A program made the translations under genes and the position numbers. A stretch of 64,000 nt of DNA. Source: Galeruca laticollis. Taxonomy: Eukaryota; Arthropoda; Insecta; Coleoptera; Chrysomelidae. The notes beneath the pieces are model-generated. The model was not told the DNA's origin. It searched no databases and was given only the letters and a program-made list of their open reading frames with translations. The stretch lies in assembly GCA_963921935.1 (NCBI GenBank), contig OY998177.1:9761754-9825753 (forward strand), read 5' to 3'. Numbering within the stretch: the stretch's first letter is position 1; every line of letters starts with the position of its first letter. Of this stretch, positions 20,761-31,029 are shown in pieces.

Positions 20761-21604
20761 ACATATATATCACAGTTAGCCTTTGTATATCACCATTAAT
20801 CATTTCAAATCTTCCCGGAAGGGACACTAGCTTCGAATAGTCAACAACATGTCCAAAACGCTCCACAGAATCAAAGTGAAAATAATAAGAGAGTGTAATT
20901 AAGATTTCAATTTGAACATATAACATTTTTAGAGAAAAAAACTAACAAATTGGACCATTCTCTTTAGGTTAAGTCAGTTATGAAAACATTAGAGTCATTG
21001 TTTTCATATTTCTTCAAGAATTTTACGAAGTGTTGAACTTAATATTATTTTTTCAAATTTACAATGAAATTTGAAAAAAGCAGAATATTACAAACGTGAA
21101 TTCAAAATGAGACATTCTAAAACAAAAATTTTATGTCAATTTTTGGTGTACAAATATCAAGAAAATGCAATTTCAGGACCAAAACTGGAAGGTTTAAGTG
21201 AAAAGAGAACCCAAATGAACAACTCGAAAAAAATTAAATTTTCAATTTAGAAAAAAGTGTTGAGAATTTCATTACTCGAGTTTCCTGATTACTTTAGACT
21301 AAATTCAGTTTTAATTTAAAAAAATGAGGTATTTGTAGTAGAGAAAGAACGTCCCTCAACCAGATATAATTGAATGAGGATTAGAAAAAAAAGTCTTCAC
21401 TTTGGGAAAATGTCAGGTGCTTGATTATTCTTTTGAATGATTAAGCTCTGTTATGATTTGTCTTATTCTCTGATGACAATGTGAAAAGTATCCTAGACGT
21501 CTTTTTCTAATGGTTTATGTTTTATAAACAATGATGAATTAGACAAATTTACATTACATTTTATCAGATTACCAAAATTATTTAATTATATTAATTGACT
21601 TTAC

Positions 21605-21650
21605 CTGTGAAATGTATGCTTAAACTTAAAACAAAATATATGGGCAGCAT
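21605..21650 (-). CDS. Signal-peptide first exon, duplicated copy 2
   Basis: This is the counterpart of 16997..16952. The ATG at 21650 starts MLPIYFVLSLSIHFT plus one base, then a donor GTAAAG at 21604. The only residue difference from copy 1 is Leu3 to Pro. Reading frame, length, phase and splice donor GT are all kept while the surrounding duplicated DNA has drifted. That argues for function at the time of duplication or for recent duplication. A second cysteine-rich exon was not found between the copies, so copy 2 could only reach the exon at 6429 by splicing over copy 1, or it is orphaned. Confidence 0.5.
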
Positions 21651-21945
21651 ATTGCAATCTAAATCTCGGTCTGTTACTTATTAACTGAGGAATTATATTA
21701 ATACAATTCGACACAGGTGTTTCTTTATCAAACAATATAATACCTAATATCGGAATGACACTGATAATAATCAAATGAGATGTTTCAGCACGTTCGAAAA
21801 TTATTTTTGTTTAGAAGTTTGTTATAACTGAATATAGGAAGTCGATAATTTCAACTCATAAGGTAGATTAGTTCGGAATATTTGAATCTTTGTTCAGGTA
21901 AACTACAGTTGAAGGTAGAATCAAAATGGGTGCTTTGTTACTGTT

Positions 21946-21955
21946 CTATATACAG
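21946..21955 (-). promoter_or_regulatory. Candidate TATA box upstream of signal exon, copy 2
   Basis: The minus strand reads CTGTATATAG, homologous to the TATA-like string at 17291-17300, about 296 bp upstream of the copy-2 start codon. The DIRS end lies only about 15 bp further upstream, so distal regulatory sequence of copy 2 has been displaced. Confidence 0.3.
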
Positions 21956-21975
21956 CTCTTTTGGTTAGGAAAATT

Positions 21976-22320
21976 AATAGATCAAACAAACTTACCTTAA
22001 GTGAATTTCGATCTTGATTATATTACGGTCTCGTTGAAGTGAATAATAAATATGTAGTACCCCCGTTTCGGCGATCCTGAATCACAATATTCATAGATAT
22101 CGGTTTTTATCATCCATCACGACCCAACCCCTCACTTGTACCCTATACCTGCTTCAGTCATTTTAAAGTTGTTGTTGCAAGGGTTTTTTAAAGGATAGGG
22201 AGGGACTTATTTACTTCAACGAGACCGTCATATAATCAAGATCGAACATCACTTGAGGCAAGTTTGTTTGATCTATTAATTATATTACGGTCTCGTCTTG
22301 TAAATAATAAATATGTAGAT
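21976..22320. repeat. DIRS terminal and internal complementary repeats
   Basis: Arm 21976-22040 (AATAGATCAAACAAACTTAC ... CGGTCTCGTTGAAGT) pairs with 22213-22279 (ACTTCAACGAGACCG ... GTTTGTTTGATCTATT). A direct repeat of TATTACGGTCTCGT with GAATAATAAATATGTAG-like sequence occurs at 22019-22057 and 22284-22318. The loop (22080-22165) is the inverse of the element's other end at 26613-26705. This fits the template structures used by DIRS elements to form circular DNA. Confidence 0.75.
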
Positions 22321-22449
22321 TTTTAAAGTATATTGCAACAACAGATGAACTCAAAACTTTATTTTAAACGATATTGTTAACAATGGTAACTAATTTTTAT
22401 ATTTTTTAACTAATAATATTAAGATAAATACTTTATCGTGAACTAACAA

Positions 22450-23404
22450 TTAAGACGTTAGTACAGTTTTCGCAAATTCTGTATTATCTATAATAGGGAG
22501 ATTGTAAAAACTAGTGAACGTTTTTGAATCTTTTGACCATCCCACAGCTAATCTTATGTTACCAAAACTGACTCCGGCCCTAGCAGCTGAGGAGGTGGAA
22601 GCATGTCTTGTACTTCGTGGCTTAAATATTGACATATCCACTTCACTCCTTTCCAACATGTTCTTGATCCACCTACTAATAGTAGAAGCGGATGCTTTTC
22701 TATGGGGTTTTTTAAAAGTTATAAAAAGCCAATCACAATATATTTTTTTAGTGCTCTAGCTACACATAATTGAGGATCCTCATCAAGGAAATGTAGAACC
22801 AAAAGAGGTTGAGATCTATTCACTGCAGATGTTTTTAAGCGGTCTGATATTTTTATAAGGATTTTTTGAGGTTGGACTGAAATGTTGTTGATATTAATTA
22901 GAATCAAAGTTTGTATACGATGGCCAGTAGCTAGGGCTAACAAAACTGCAGTTTTTTTGCTTAGGTTTTCTAAGGTAATATCTTCGGTCTTAAGCGTCTT
23001 CACGTAGGACAATACTATCTGGGGATCCCAAATTATCTCGTATCTGGCGCTGGGAGGCCTTTTACTAAAAATTTCCCTGAAAAAACGCTTAAGTCTATAA
23101 TCTTGACTGAAATTTGGTCCCGCTATTTGAGATATGGCCGATCTATATGAATTTAGGGTTCATTAGTTGCTCCTCTATTAAAATGTGTAGTCAAAAAATC
23201 CAGAACGTCTCCGACCGCCACCTTGTATGGATCCAGGTCGTTGTTTATACAAAACGTCCACCATAAACGTAGACTTCCACTGTACTGTTTTAAAGTTGAA
23301 TCTGTTATTGGAGCTAGGCATACATACAGGACTTCTAAAGGCACTCGTCCTTGTAATAGCGCCTGCCTGACAACTTTCCTGCTACCAGGGAAAGGCTTTT
23401 CCAC
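22450..23404 (-). pseudogene. DIRS tyrosine recombinase
   Basis: The N-terminal SAM-like domain (23404..23153) has GRVPLEVLYVCLAPITDSTL, KQYSGSLRLWWTFC and VLDFLTTHF. The catalytic part reads TGHRIQTLILININNISVQP with the first catalytic Arg (about 22920), and a LDEDPQLCVARALKKYI helix. After a frame change it reads STRHASTSSAARAGVS (His/Arg region) and VGWSKDSKTFTSFYNLP, which has the expected catalytic Tyr. Stops or frameshifts lie near 23150, 23010 and 22730. The enzyme integrates circular DIRS DNA without target duplication. All key motifs are present but spread over three frames, so this copy is not expected to work. Confidence 0.85.
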
Positions 23405-23548
23405 AACGGATGGGGTGTTCTGTTAAATGAAAGTAATTGTATGTTAGGATCTAATACTATGGGATCATCTGTAAGTAATCATTTGAATATTGGGTACCAT
23501 GGTTGTGAACTCCAGCGAGGTACAACAACAATGCCTTCAGCTTTGTTC

Positions 23549-24229
23549 CTAATTATTTTTTTGTAATACCCCTAATATTAAGGAAAACGGTGGAAATGGA
23601 TAAAAACTCATCCCACTCCAATCTAACGTGACAGCATCCATCTCATGAGCCTCATTAACAAAAAAGTTACATTTTTTGTTAATGCGACTTGCAAATGAGT
23701 CAATTTTTGGAAGGCCAAACTTAATAGCAATTTTTGTAAACGCTATTTCAGAGAGACACCATTCGGTTTCTCTATGTACTTGACGAGATGCTCTATCGGC
23801 AAGCACATTATTTTTCGAACTAATGTAAGATGCAAAAATAAATATTTTTTCTTCTTCGCAAAAGTTCCACACCTTTCTTGCTAAATTATTTAATTTTGGG
23901 AAACGTACGCTTCCGAATATGTTAATGGTGGATATTGCAGTTGTATTATCAACTCTGCATAGGATATTACAACCGTATAAATCTAGCGTTAAACATTTTA
24001 GAGCAAAAAATACTGCTAATAGTTCTAATTCGCTGATGTGTCGTTGTTTTTTCTGATTCGACCAGTACCCAAAAGAAGTTCCATACTTACAATAGGCACC
24101 CCAACCAGATTTTGAGGCGTCCGAGAATATATCTATAGCGAATTTATCATCATGAATATTATTATTCGAAACCATTATGTTTTTTACCCACCAAGAAAAA
24201 TCCGGTAACAAATGCATAGAAATATTCAT
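23549..24229 (-). pseudogene. DIRS RNase H domain
   Basis: A 226-residue open frame holds DIFSDASKSGWGAYCKYGTS (first catalytic Asp), HISELELLAVFFALKCL (catalytic Glu), ILCRVDNTTAISTINIFGS (Asp) and NNVLADRASR (His/Asp end). This is the DIRS-type RNase H that follows the RT. After it come FGLPKIDSFASRINKKCNFF and MDAVTLDWSGMSFYPFPPF, the linker before the recombinase. The domain is intact, but the RT before it is lost, so it is only a remnant. Confidence 0.85.
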
Positions 24230-25176
24230 TTTGTATCATAGTTATCATTAATCCGGTATAAAGCTTTACTTTTTTCGCGTTCAAAAAACTTAGTTTATAG
24301 AAAACTATATTTGACAGCTGCAGCTGCAGACACTAATTTACCAACAAACTTTGAAAACTCTCTGATGGTACAAGTTTTTGATTTTGAAATAACTTTCAAT
24401 AATTTATGTAACCTGTTACGTTTTTCTTGATGTAATAATCATCCTCTTTTTGCTTAAATGAAAGTTTGTTTACAATTTACACAATTATTCGGTTATAATA
24501 TCTCATAAGTCAGAAGTGCTGAATAAAACCATCTGTGATCCAATTAGGTATCTACAGCATTGTCAACTTAAATTCAAACCACTCCTCCTAGTTTCAAAAC
24601 AAGGATTATATCAAATTCTATTTTATTTAAATAATTGAATAAATGCGAATTATAAAAAATATTGTGTAAAACTTGTGCCACAATGACTTTCTGCAGTATT
24701 CGTGATTTGCACAATTCACCGCTTCGCGGTTCGTTGTGCAAACTTCACTCGTACTACAAACGAGTCATTGTGACACTTGTGTTACAAATAACTATTTTGT
24801 AATCAGTTGAGTCACAGTTTTGTGATTCTCTAATTTGAAATGTGATGTTGCTACAAATTTATTAAATTATTTTAAGTTAATAACTAATCTGTCAGAACCA
24901 TCTGATTTTGGCACAGTAAAGATGATCGATATATATTGATCTTTACAGGGTGTTACAATGTAAAAAATCCCTTTTAATAAAGATTTTTTAATTATATTTT
25001 TAATGGAGACACGTCCCTTCTGTGACCTCGAAGGTTCCATAGGAACAATATTTTGTATGGGTTTTTTAATAAGAGGAATTTTAAGACCAGTTATATAGGA
25101 AATAACCTTCCTATGGAAACCTAGATCTTCCCACTTCTGGGAAAAAGCAGTAGCCTACCCCATAGCCTACTAACCT
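24230..25176. other. Deleted or degraded RT region of DIRS, with a palindromic insert
   Basis: Where the RT should be there are only stop-rich remnants. A palindromic repeat (24665-24787) lies within. An ACAGGGTGTTACA string near 24947, common at insect element ends, suggests further small insertions. Confidence 0.5.
24665..24787. repeat. Palindromic repeat R5, copy A
   Basis: Arms GTGTAAAACTTGTGCCACAA and TCATTGTGACACTTGTGTTAC face each other around a core CACCGCTTCGCGGTTCGTTG. The family recurs at 57233-57315 with CACAATGACTTTCTG, GTATTCGTGCTTTGCG and TGAGTCATTGTGGTACTTG. Confidence 0.7.
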
Positions 25177-26531
25177 CTAATATCTGAGTTTTCTCTCGAC
25201 GCTGCTGTTGCGCCGATAACTCTGAGGATGATGATGTGACTTGGACGTCATCGGTTTGTTGTGGAACGTCGGAGTGCGTGCCTGTAATCTGTAGCCCGCC
25301 CGCAGCACTCCTTTTGCAGATGGGCGACGGTAGTTTCCCTGTTTAGAAGATGTGGCAAATGTAGGAACAGATAGCTTGTTCTTCTCAACTCTCAAGTGTT
25401 CGCTTGACTTCTCAAGCTTTTTTGCAGCTTCTATGGTGGTGTCCAGCTACTTGCCAAACAAGTACTCGGAAATCGTGGTATTTTGCAAGATGTCTTTAAG
25501 GTCTTTATTCAAATTCAACAGCAAGAGCTCTCTTCCTGTAACAGATTCATGCTGAAAAACGTCAAACAGTAAGCGTAACGAGTCATTTGTAGTCTCTATA
25601 TACTCCATCTCCGTCTCCCCTCCTTTTTTAGCAAGATCAGATAAAAAATATGTTAAGGCTGAAATGACTGCTGCAACTTGTACTTGTAGGTTGGACAACC
25701 TTGTATCTGTTTTAAGGGTGTTTCTTTGTATGGCTACTTTGACTTCTGGGTTAGTTAAAGGAGGCACAATCGCTTTTAAGTTCTCAGGGGGAAGAAATTT
25801 ATTTATGATCTCCACTCTAAGCTCATCATTTAATCCATTTAACAACACATTCTCATAACGTGGGACTAATTTTTCTAGAATTGGTTCAGAAACACTTTTT
25901 ATTAGCATCTCTGCTACCAGAATCGAATTATTGTTGATTATATCCGGTATCGCCTTATCTGCAACCCAGAGAAAAACAAGATCGTATACCATCTAGCCAC
26001 TCTAGGCTTGACAAAAAGCAAATAATATAAGGTAACATAATAGATATATTTTTTAGCATGAGTTACTCTAAACTCAAGCTGATTTTTTTTTAGGATCTTG
26101 CCACTCTAGGATATTCCAAGTTTGTGAGCCATGTCATTTTCCACTCTAGGACATTCCAAGTATGTGAACCCATGTCACTCTAGGCATAGTAGATATTTTA
26201 ATTGAATTTATGAGCACTTTTGGTACAATATAGTTTGTTTAAGTAATTTGCCTACCTGTGATTACCGTACTGGAGTTATTATGCTGAACAGGCGCCTCAA
26301 CTTCAGAGGCATCTTCCTTCGATGAAGAACCATCAGAATTAAGCTCGTCTGTATAATCCGAGCGGCTACTGTTATGTGAATCTTCCGAAGAATGGTTTGG
26401 TAAACGACGATAACGTTTTTGCTTTTGTTCAATCGCATTTAACCTTCACATTTAAATATTGTTTTGATCTCAGCATTATCCAATCCTCCAATTTCAAAAC
26501 TTCTGGATCGTTTCTTTAACCCGCCCGCCAT
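25177..26531 (-). pseudogene. DIRS gag-like gene
   Basis: The probable start ATG at 26531 gives MAGGLKKRSRSFEIGGLDNA, then a frame change into a Ser/Asp/Glu-rich QKQKRYRRLPNHSSEDSHNS region. A GT at about 26253 after a GGTAATCACAG-like end suggests a splice donor, followed by a repeat-bearing stretch (26000-26250). The main block (25992..25447) has LVFLWVADKAIPDIINNNSI, LEKLVPRYENVLLNGLNDEL, LPPENLKAIVPPLTNPEVKV and NTTISEYLFGK. A basic, Pro/Ser-rich tail follows to 25177. This is the usual DIRS gag architecture. A stop precedes the tail. Confidence 0.75.
26000..26255. repeat. Short repeats with CCACTCTAGG motif in DIRS gag gap
   Basis: CCACTCTAGG or CACTCTAGG appears four times (about 25987, 26101, 26141, 26176). 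Two of the units share ATTCCAAGTTTGTGAGCC / ATTCCAAGTATGTGAACC over about 38 bp. It looks like a small diverged tandem repeat in an intron-like gap of the gag gene. Confidence 0.5.
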
Positions 26532-26695
26532 TTCACTCGACAATAAGAATATTTAATAATAAAACACGAATAATTACGCTGCAACCCGTGTGGTTAACAG
26601 AGCACAAAAACGAAGACTGAAGCAGGTATAGGGTACAAGTGAGGGGTTGGGTCGTGATGGATAATAAAAACCGATATCTTTGAATATTGTGGTTC

Positions 26696-27960
26696 ATGAG
26701 CGCCGAAGCTAATAATAATTTAGAAATAGAAATACTTGCTAAAGCTTTAAATTCATTTTCTTTAGACGAAAATATTTTAGAAATGGCAAATATTCCCAAT
26801 TTTAGCAAAGTTCATGCCGAAACCATTCCAGATTTCGATGGTAACGAGAACGAACTACAATTTTTCTTAGAAAGTATCGATAGCATTGTAAATCATTTCT
26901 ACGATATTACAAATGCCGATAATTACCAAAACATTAAAATTTTCAGAAATATAATAAGTAAATTGAAAGGAAATGCAAGAGAAGTGATTAACATTAGTGG
27001 GTGTACCACAATAAATCAAATCAAACAAGAATAAATTAGGAATTTTAGTGATCCTAGAGATGAAACATGCTGATCTCTGGATTTGAATAACTCAAGGCAA
27101 GGGCATAACGAATCCCCGTACCAATTTTATGATAAAGTTAGGAAAGTATTGCATACTATTTCGAACTATTTAGCTTTACATGAAAACGATAGAAACACAC
27201 GTGTATTTAAACAAAATATGTATAATAACCAAGCTCTACAAGTATTTTTAGCAGGTTTAAGAAATCCGTATGGTATCATTGTTCGAACAAAGGAACCTCA
27301 AACTATGTTAGACGCTATAAATTTTATAAAAAAGGAAGATAATATTAGATATCTCCAAAATAATTCTAATTTTTAACCGAACTCTAAAAACTTTAATAAT
27401 CAAACTAGGCCAAAGTGCAACAAAATTCACAAATTCCGAGTCACTCTCGTAAGTTTAATAGAAATAACAATTTTAATTTTAATCAAAGAATGCCTCAACA
27501 ACAACAATCTAATTTTCAAAATAATAATCATCAACCTAATAATAATTTCCCACGAGGTCCAATTCCTGTTCAACCCAGACCAATTAATAATAATCAAAGA
27601 TATTTTTCTAATGCACAAGTATTCGGCAGGACCGAACCTAAAAATGTTTGGAAACCTAATCCAAACTATAATCCAAATAACGGGCCCAGACCTGTACCTA
27701 TGACAACTACAACTAGACGACAACATAATAATAATTTTCAAGTACAATCACATCAAAACCGTAGGTGGGTGTCCGAAGAATTATATAATGTAGAACATGT
27801 TGATAATGAAAACAATGTTGATAACGTTATATAAGAAAATAATTATGATGACTACTGTGAACTTCAATATAATAATATCAATTTTGAAAATTTTCACGAA
27901 AATCCGCCTCTCGACGTGAAACCCTGATAGACTATAACAATTCATCCGATAAAAGAGAAC
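26696..27960 (+). pseudogene. gypsy gag
   Basis: The capsid-like part has IPNFSKVHAETIPDFDGNEN, ELQFFLESIDSIVNHFYD and an IFRNIISKLKGNAREV helix. After a stop near 27031 the frame continues with ESPYQFYDKVRKVLHTISNY and VFLAGLRNPYGIIVRTKEPQ. After another break at 27376 comes an Asn/Gln-rich nucleocapsid-like region (27415-27834) with RPVPMTTTTRRQHNNN. No zinc knuckle is seen, which is common for errantivirus gag. The ATG at 26696 lies in or next to the DIRS end, so the native start may be missing. Confidence 0.75.
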
Positions 27961-28470
27961 TATACTCGATAGTCGAAATTGTGTAAAGTGAGTCAGAGCT
28001 ATCTAATCAACACTTTGGTTAAAGCGCAGTTGCCATATGTATTCTAGAGAGAAATGCTGTATTTTATAAATACACTTCAAATCCATTGTGTCAATATTTC
28101 AGGTACAAAAGATGCAATGTAATTAAGTCAATACCAATTTAATATATTTATTTCAAATTTCAAGCAGACTAATAATAATTAGTTTACTTGAAATGTGAAA
28201 TAAAGTGTTTATGTATATTTCTTGAACGCAAAGTTTGTTGTGAAAAACTCGCCGATTTGACAATGTTGGAGAGTCGCTTCAATGTTCCGGCTTTGAGAAC
28301 GAGATAGATAGATCGAGCTACGCGAATGAGACAGTGATAGTAAACAGTTATGTGAGGTGTTTATTCTCTTCATGAGCGTAACATCAGTATTTGTGTTGTG
28401 GTTTTGTGAGATAAATCGGTTATTATTGGTATTTATTGTAATATTTATATCGGTATATTTAGTGACAATA

Positions 28471-29127
28471 ATGGCGGAGTGTAGCGGTGTTGGCGATAAA
28501 AAACGGCGTCGTAACAATTTAATTCGGGAAGAAAAAGTCCTCATATTAAATGTGTACGAAGGACTGCGTGCCATGGACAAACAGTTGGGTGTTAGTGACG
28601 CTGTGATTAAGTGCAGTTATTTAACTAAAGTTTCTGAGAGTACTATATACAATATTCTAAAGAAATCGCGGGACGGATCTTTGACAAGAGAACGAGGTGA
28701 AAACTGTAAACCGGAAAGTAGGAGAAGAAAGAAAATTGTTTTGGACGACCAAACACGGAATGCTATACGTAGGGAAATACAATCTTTTTATTTTAGGAAT
28801 GAAATCCCCTCGGTAGCTAAATTGAGCAAGGTAATAGAAGCTGATGATACTTTACCAAACATCAGTGATAAAGTTTTGAGACGAACTTTAAAATTAATGA
28901 ATTTTCGTTACCAAACAAGAAGTAGAAACAGTGCCTTAATTGAACGAAATGACATTGTGGAATGGAGGAGAAATTATTTAAAACAGATACGACAGTTTCG
29001 TAACGAAGGACGGCACATATATTATCTTGACGAAACATGGTTAAATGAAAGCCACACTGTGTCAAAAGTGTGTTTAAGTAGTAGTAAGTTGGAATTGACT
29101 TTTAAACATTTTTTTATTTTGTTTTAA
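28471..29127 (+). pseudogene. IS630/Tc1-like transposase, truncated
   Basis: The likely start is MAECSGVGDKKRRRNNLIRE. Next comes an HTH region with TKVSESTIYNILKKSRDGSL and a basic linker ESRRRKKIVLDDQTRNAIRR. PSVAKLSKVIEADDTLPNIS, VLRRTLKLMNFRYQTRS and RNYLKQIRQFRNEGRHIYYL follow, then DETWLNESHTVSKV. DETW holds the first catalytic Asp. The second Asp and the Glu/Asp are lost: the frame ends in unrelated sequence about 20 residues later. The family is widespread and multicopy in insects. An upstream in-frame extension to 28357 seems to be a leader. Confidence 0.8.
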
Positions 29128-29196
29128 CTTACTTATGAACAACTTGTGATAAGTTATTATTTCAAATATTAAAAATTGAAATTCCAGATATTTCAG

Positions 29197-29561
29197 TATT
29201 CGCACCCTTAAACTATGATACGCTCATGGAGTTCACTTTAAATCGGTAGATAACCGATGACGTCACTTTACAGAATTTCGACTATCGACTTTTTTATATA
29301 CATCTTATTATAGCTCATCCTTAAAAATGTGTATTATTCTTGGTAACACCCTGTATATACATAATGATACCTACCATAATAATTTCGTATTTCTGTTCTC
29401 TCAAATTTAAACGCCAGAGCGTACAAGAACATTTTCTATTTATTTTTTATTTAGGACTATTAAGAACCCTTCAAAAATGATGCGCTCATGAAGTTCGCTT
29501 CTGCAACTGATTTTATGGACAGTAAGAGCGATGAGTCACTTTACAGAATTTCGACTATCGA
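29197..29561. repeat. Duplicated right terminal block of the Tc1-like element
   Basis: Block A (about 29197-29288) and block B (about 29461-29561) share ATGCGCTCATGAAGTTCGCT-like sequence and CACTTTACAGAATTTCGACT ending in ATCGA. They are separated by about 170 bp that ends with an ACACCCTGTATATAC string. It could be a partial tandem duplication or a nested related element. Confidence 0.65.
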
Positions 29562-29578
29562 GTATACCTTATATTACT

Positions 29579-30545
29579 ATGAAAAAACCACCACTAAAAT
29601 TATTAATTGATTCCGGTGCAACTGAATATTTTTTGTCTCCAGAAATAATTGATAAATATTTCGCTGAGTATAAAAGTTATGAACCTTTCGTCGTCTCAAC
29701 GTCCTTCGGTTCATCACGTCATAATACTTCCGTAAGCATACCTATGTTCTCAGAATTTAACGATAGTAAAAATGTAACATTTTATGCGTATAAATTTCAT
29801 TGTATTTTTGATGGTTTGATCGGAGTAGATTTATTACAATCACTCGGAATTAATATTGATTTTACAAATTCACAAATTAAATCAAGAAATGCCAATTTAC
29901 CAATTAATTATTTTGAAGCAACTCCAAAGGAAATTGTGTCAAAAATTATACTAGGTCAAACAATTACAAAAATTGATATTCCAGTCACAACGTTCACAAG
30001 GGAAATTTTAATACCTCAACAAATTTTAGGCAATTGTATTATACCTGAATGTATCTCAGTCGCTAATAACGGTTGGGCAACTATCGAAATTCGTAACAAT
30101 TCCGACGACGATACAAATTTTACCATTTTATATCCTATTAATAGTATTCCTGTAGAAAATAATTTTGAAATGTACCATTTTGATCTTAAAAATGACAATG
30201 ACGAATATAAATATGACGAAATTGACAATCTCATTAGAACAGACCATTTAAATGACGAAGAAAAAAGAGAAATTCTCAATATGTGTAGGAAATACGCTGA
30301 TATCTTTAATAAAGACCAAAGTCAGTTACTTTTTACAAACATAATTAAACATAGAATTCATACTACTGATGAAATACCTGTTTATACTAAAAGTTACCCT
30401 TACCCATACGTCCATAAAGAAGAAGTTAAACTACAAATCGAAAAAATGTTAGAGACAAGTATAATTAGACCCAGTAATTCGCCATGGTCAGTGTCTATAT
30501 GGCTCGTAGCTAAGAAAGTCGACAACAACAAAATTATAGTACAAT
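29579..30545 (+). pseudogene. gypsy protease and N-terminal RT
   Basis: The frame has the aspartic protease active site LLIDSGATEYFLSPEI (DSGA) and a later GLIGVDLLQSLGINIDF (ILGxDxL-type motif). After the linker, RT begins at VYTKSYPYPYVHKEEV, IEKMLETSIIRPSNSPWSVS and IWLVAKKVDNNK. It then breaks: the downstream bases read directly into the RNase H domain in another frame. The RT palm, including the catalytic YxDD motif, is gone, so roughly 1 kb is deleted compared with normal gypsy pol. The protease part is complete. Confidence 0.85.
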
Positions 30546-30548
30546 AGA

Positions 30549-30910
30549 AAGAGAGTTACTCGCGATTGTATGGGCTACGAAGTATTTTCGACCCTATTTA
30601 TACAGTCGAAAATTCACTATATATTGTGATCATAAACCTTTACATTGGCTTTTCTCAATAAATAAGCCCAATGCTCGTCTCACGAGATGGAGATTGAAAC
30701 TAGAACAATTCGCTTATCAAATTGTTTATAGAAAAGGAACCTTGATTGAAAATGTAGATGCTCTTTCTCGAATTAATACAAAGGACATTTTTGAATACAA
30801 GAACGATTTTAACAAAAATATTTCTATTGACAGTAACAATGAACAAAATGATCAACAAGATACATCTCTCGATAATGAATCAATTGTGGGAAATATTGAC
30901 AGACGCTGAC
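30549..30910 (+). pseudogene. gypsy RNase H domain
   Basis: In the frame shifted from the preceding RT start, TIERELLAIVWATKYFRPYL then FTIYCDHKPLHWLFSINKP and ARLTRWRLKLEQFAYQIVYR can be read. Next are KGTLIENVDALSRI and a polar linker. These are the standard landmarks of the gypsy RNase H (catalytic Glu in ERELLA, Asp in YCDHKPL, Asp in VDALSR). It joins the RT start at a deletion junction near 30540. Confidence 0.8.
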
Positions 30911-31029
30911 ATAGAAAATATAATTAACGAATTATGTCCAGACAATGACGACGAAGCCATACACACTAGCCACGAAAATCCAATATTAGAAATTCCAATT
31001 TCAGAAACACCTATTAATCTCCGCATTCA

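Larger units (their letters stand above)
18292..21970. repeat. Segmental duplication, copy 2
   Basis: Direct, colinear copy of 13715-17319, beginning GATGAAATCGTTAAGGATAA and ending CAGCTCTTTTGGTTAGGAAA. The DIRS element begins immediately after its right end (21971). It contains about 950 bp (19290-20240) not present in copy 1, with LTR-like features, and lacks the Penelope-like insertion. Confidence 0.85.
21971..26705 (-). mobile_element. DIRS-like tyrosine-recombinase retrotransposon (decayed)
   Basis: On the minus strand the element has, in order, gag (26531 to 25177), an RT region mostly lost (about 25170-24230), RNase H (24229..23549) and a tyrosine recombinase (23404..22450). The termini are not LTRs. 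A block of about 90 bp at 26613-26705 recurs inverted at 22080-22165, and the left end has its own 65-bp inverted pair (21976-22040 and 22213-22279). Inverted and internal complementary repeats of this kind are the hallmark of DIRS elements. The left end abuts duplication copy 2 and the right end abuts the gypsy gag. Confidence 0.85.
27965..29562 (+). mobile_element. Tc1/mariner-superfamily element inserted between gypsy gag and pol
   Basis: The ends are CTCGATAGTCGAAATT (27965) and its inverted partner AATTTCGACTATCGAG (to 29562), extending to about 29 paired bases (TGTAAAGTGA/TCACTTTACA). Both are flanked by TATA/TA, as expected for TA-targeting IS630/Tc1/mariner elements. The gypsy frame resumes right after. 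A second copy of the right terminal block lies inside (29197-29288). A transposase gene is truncated inside, so this is a deleted derivative. Confidence 0.8.

Noticed and set aside
28209..28580. 123-codon minus-strand frame
   Set aside because: It is antisense to the Tc1-like transposase start and rich in Asn/Thr/Ser from complementary AT-rich codons. It is a shadow frame.
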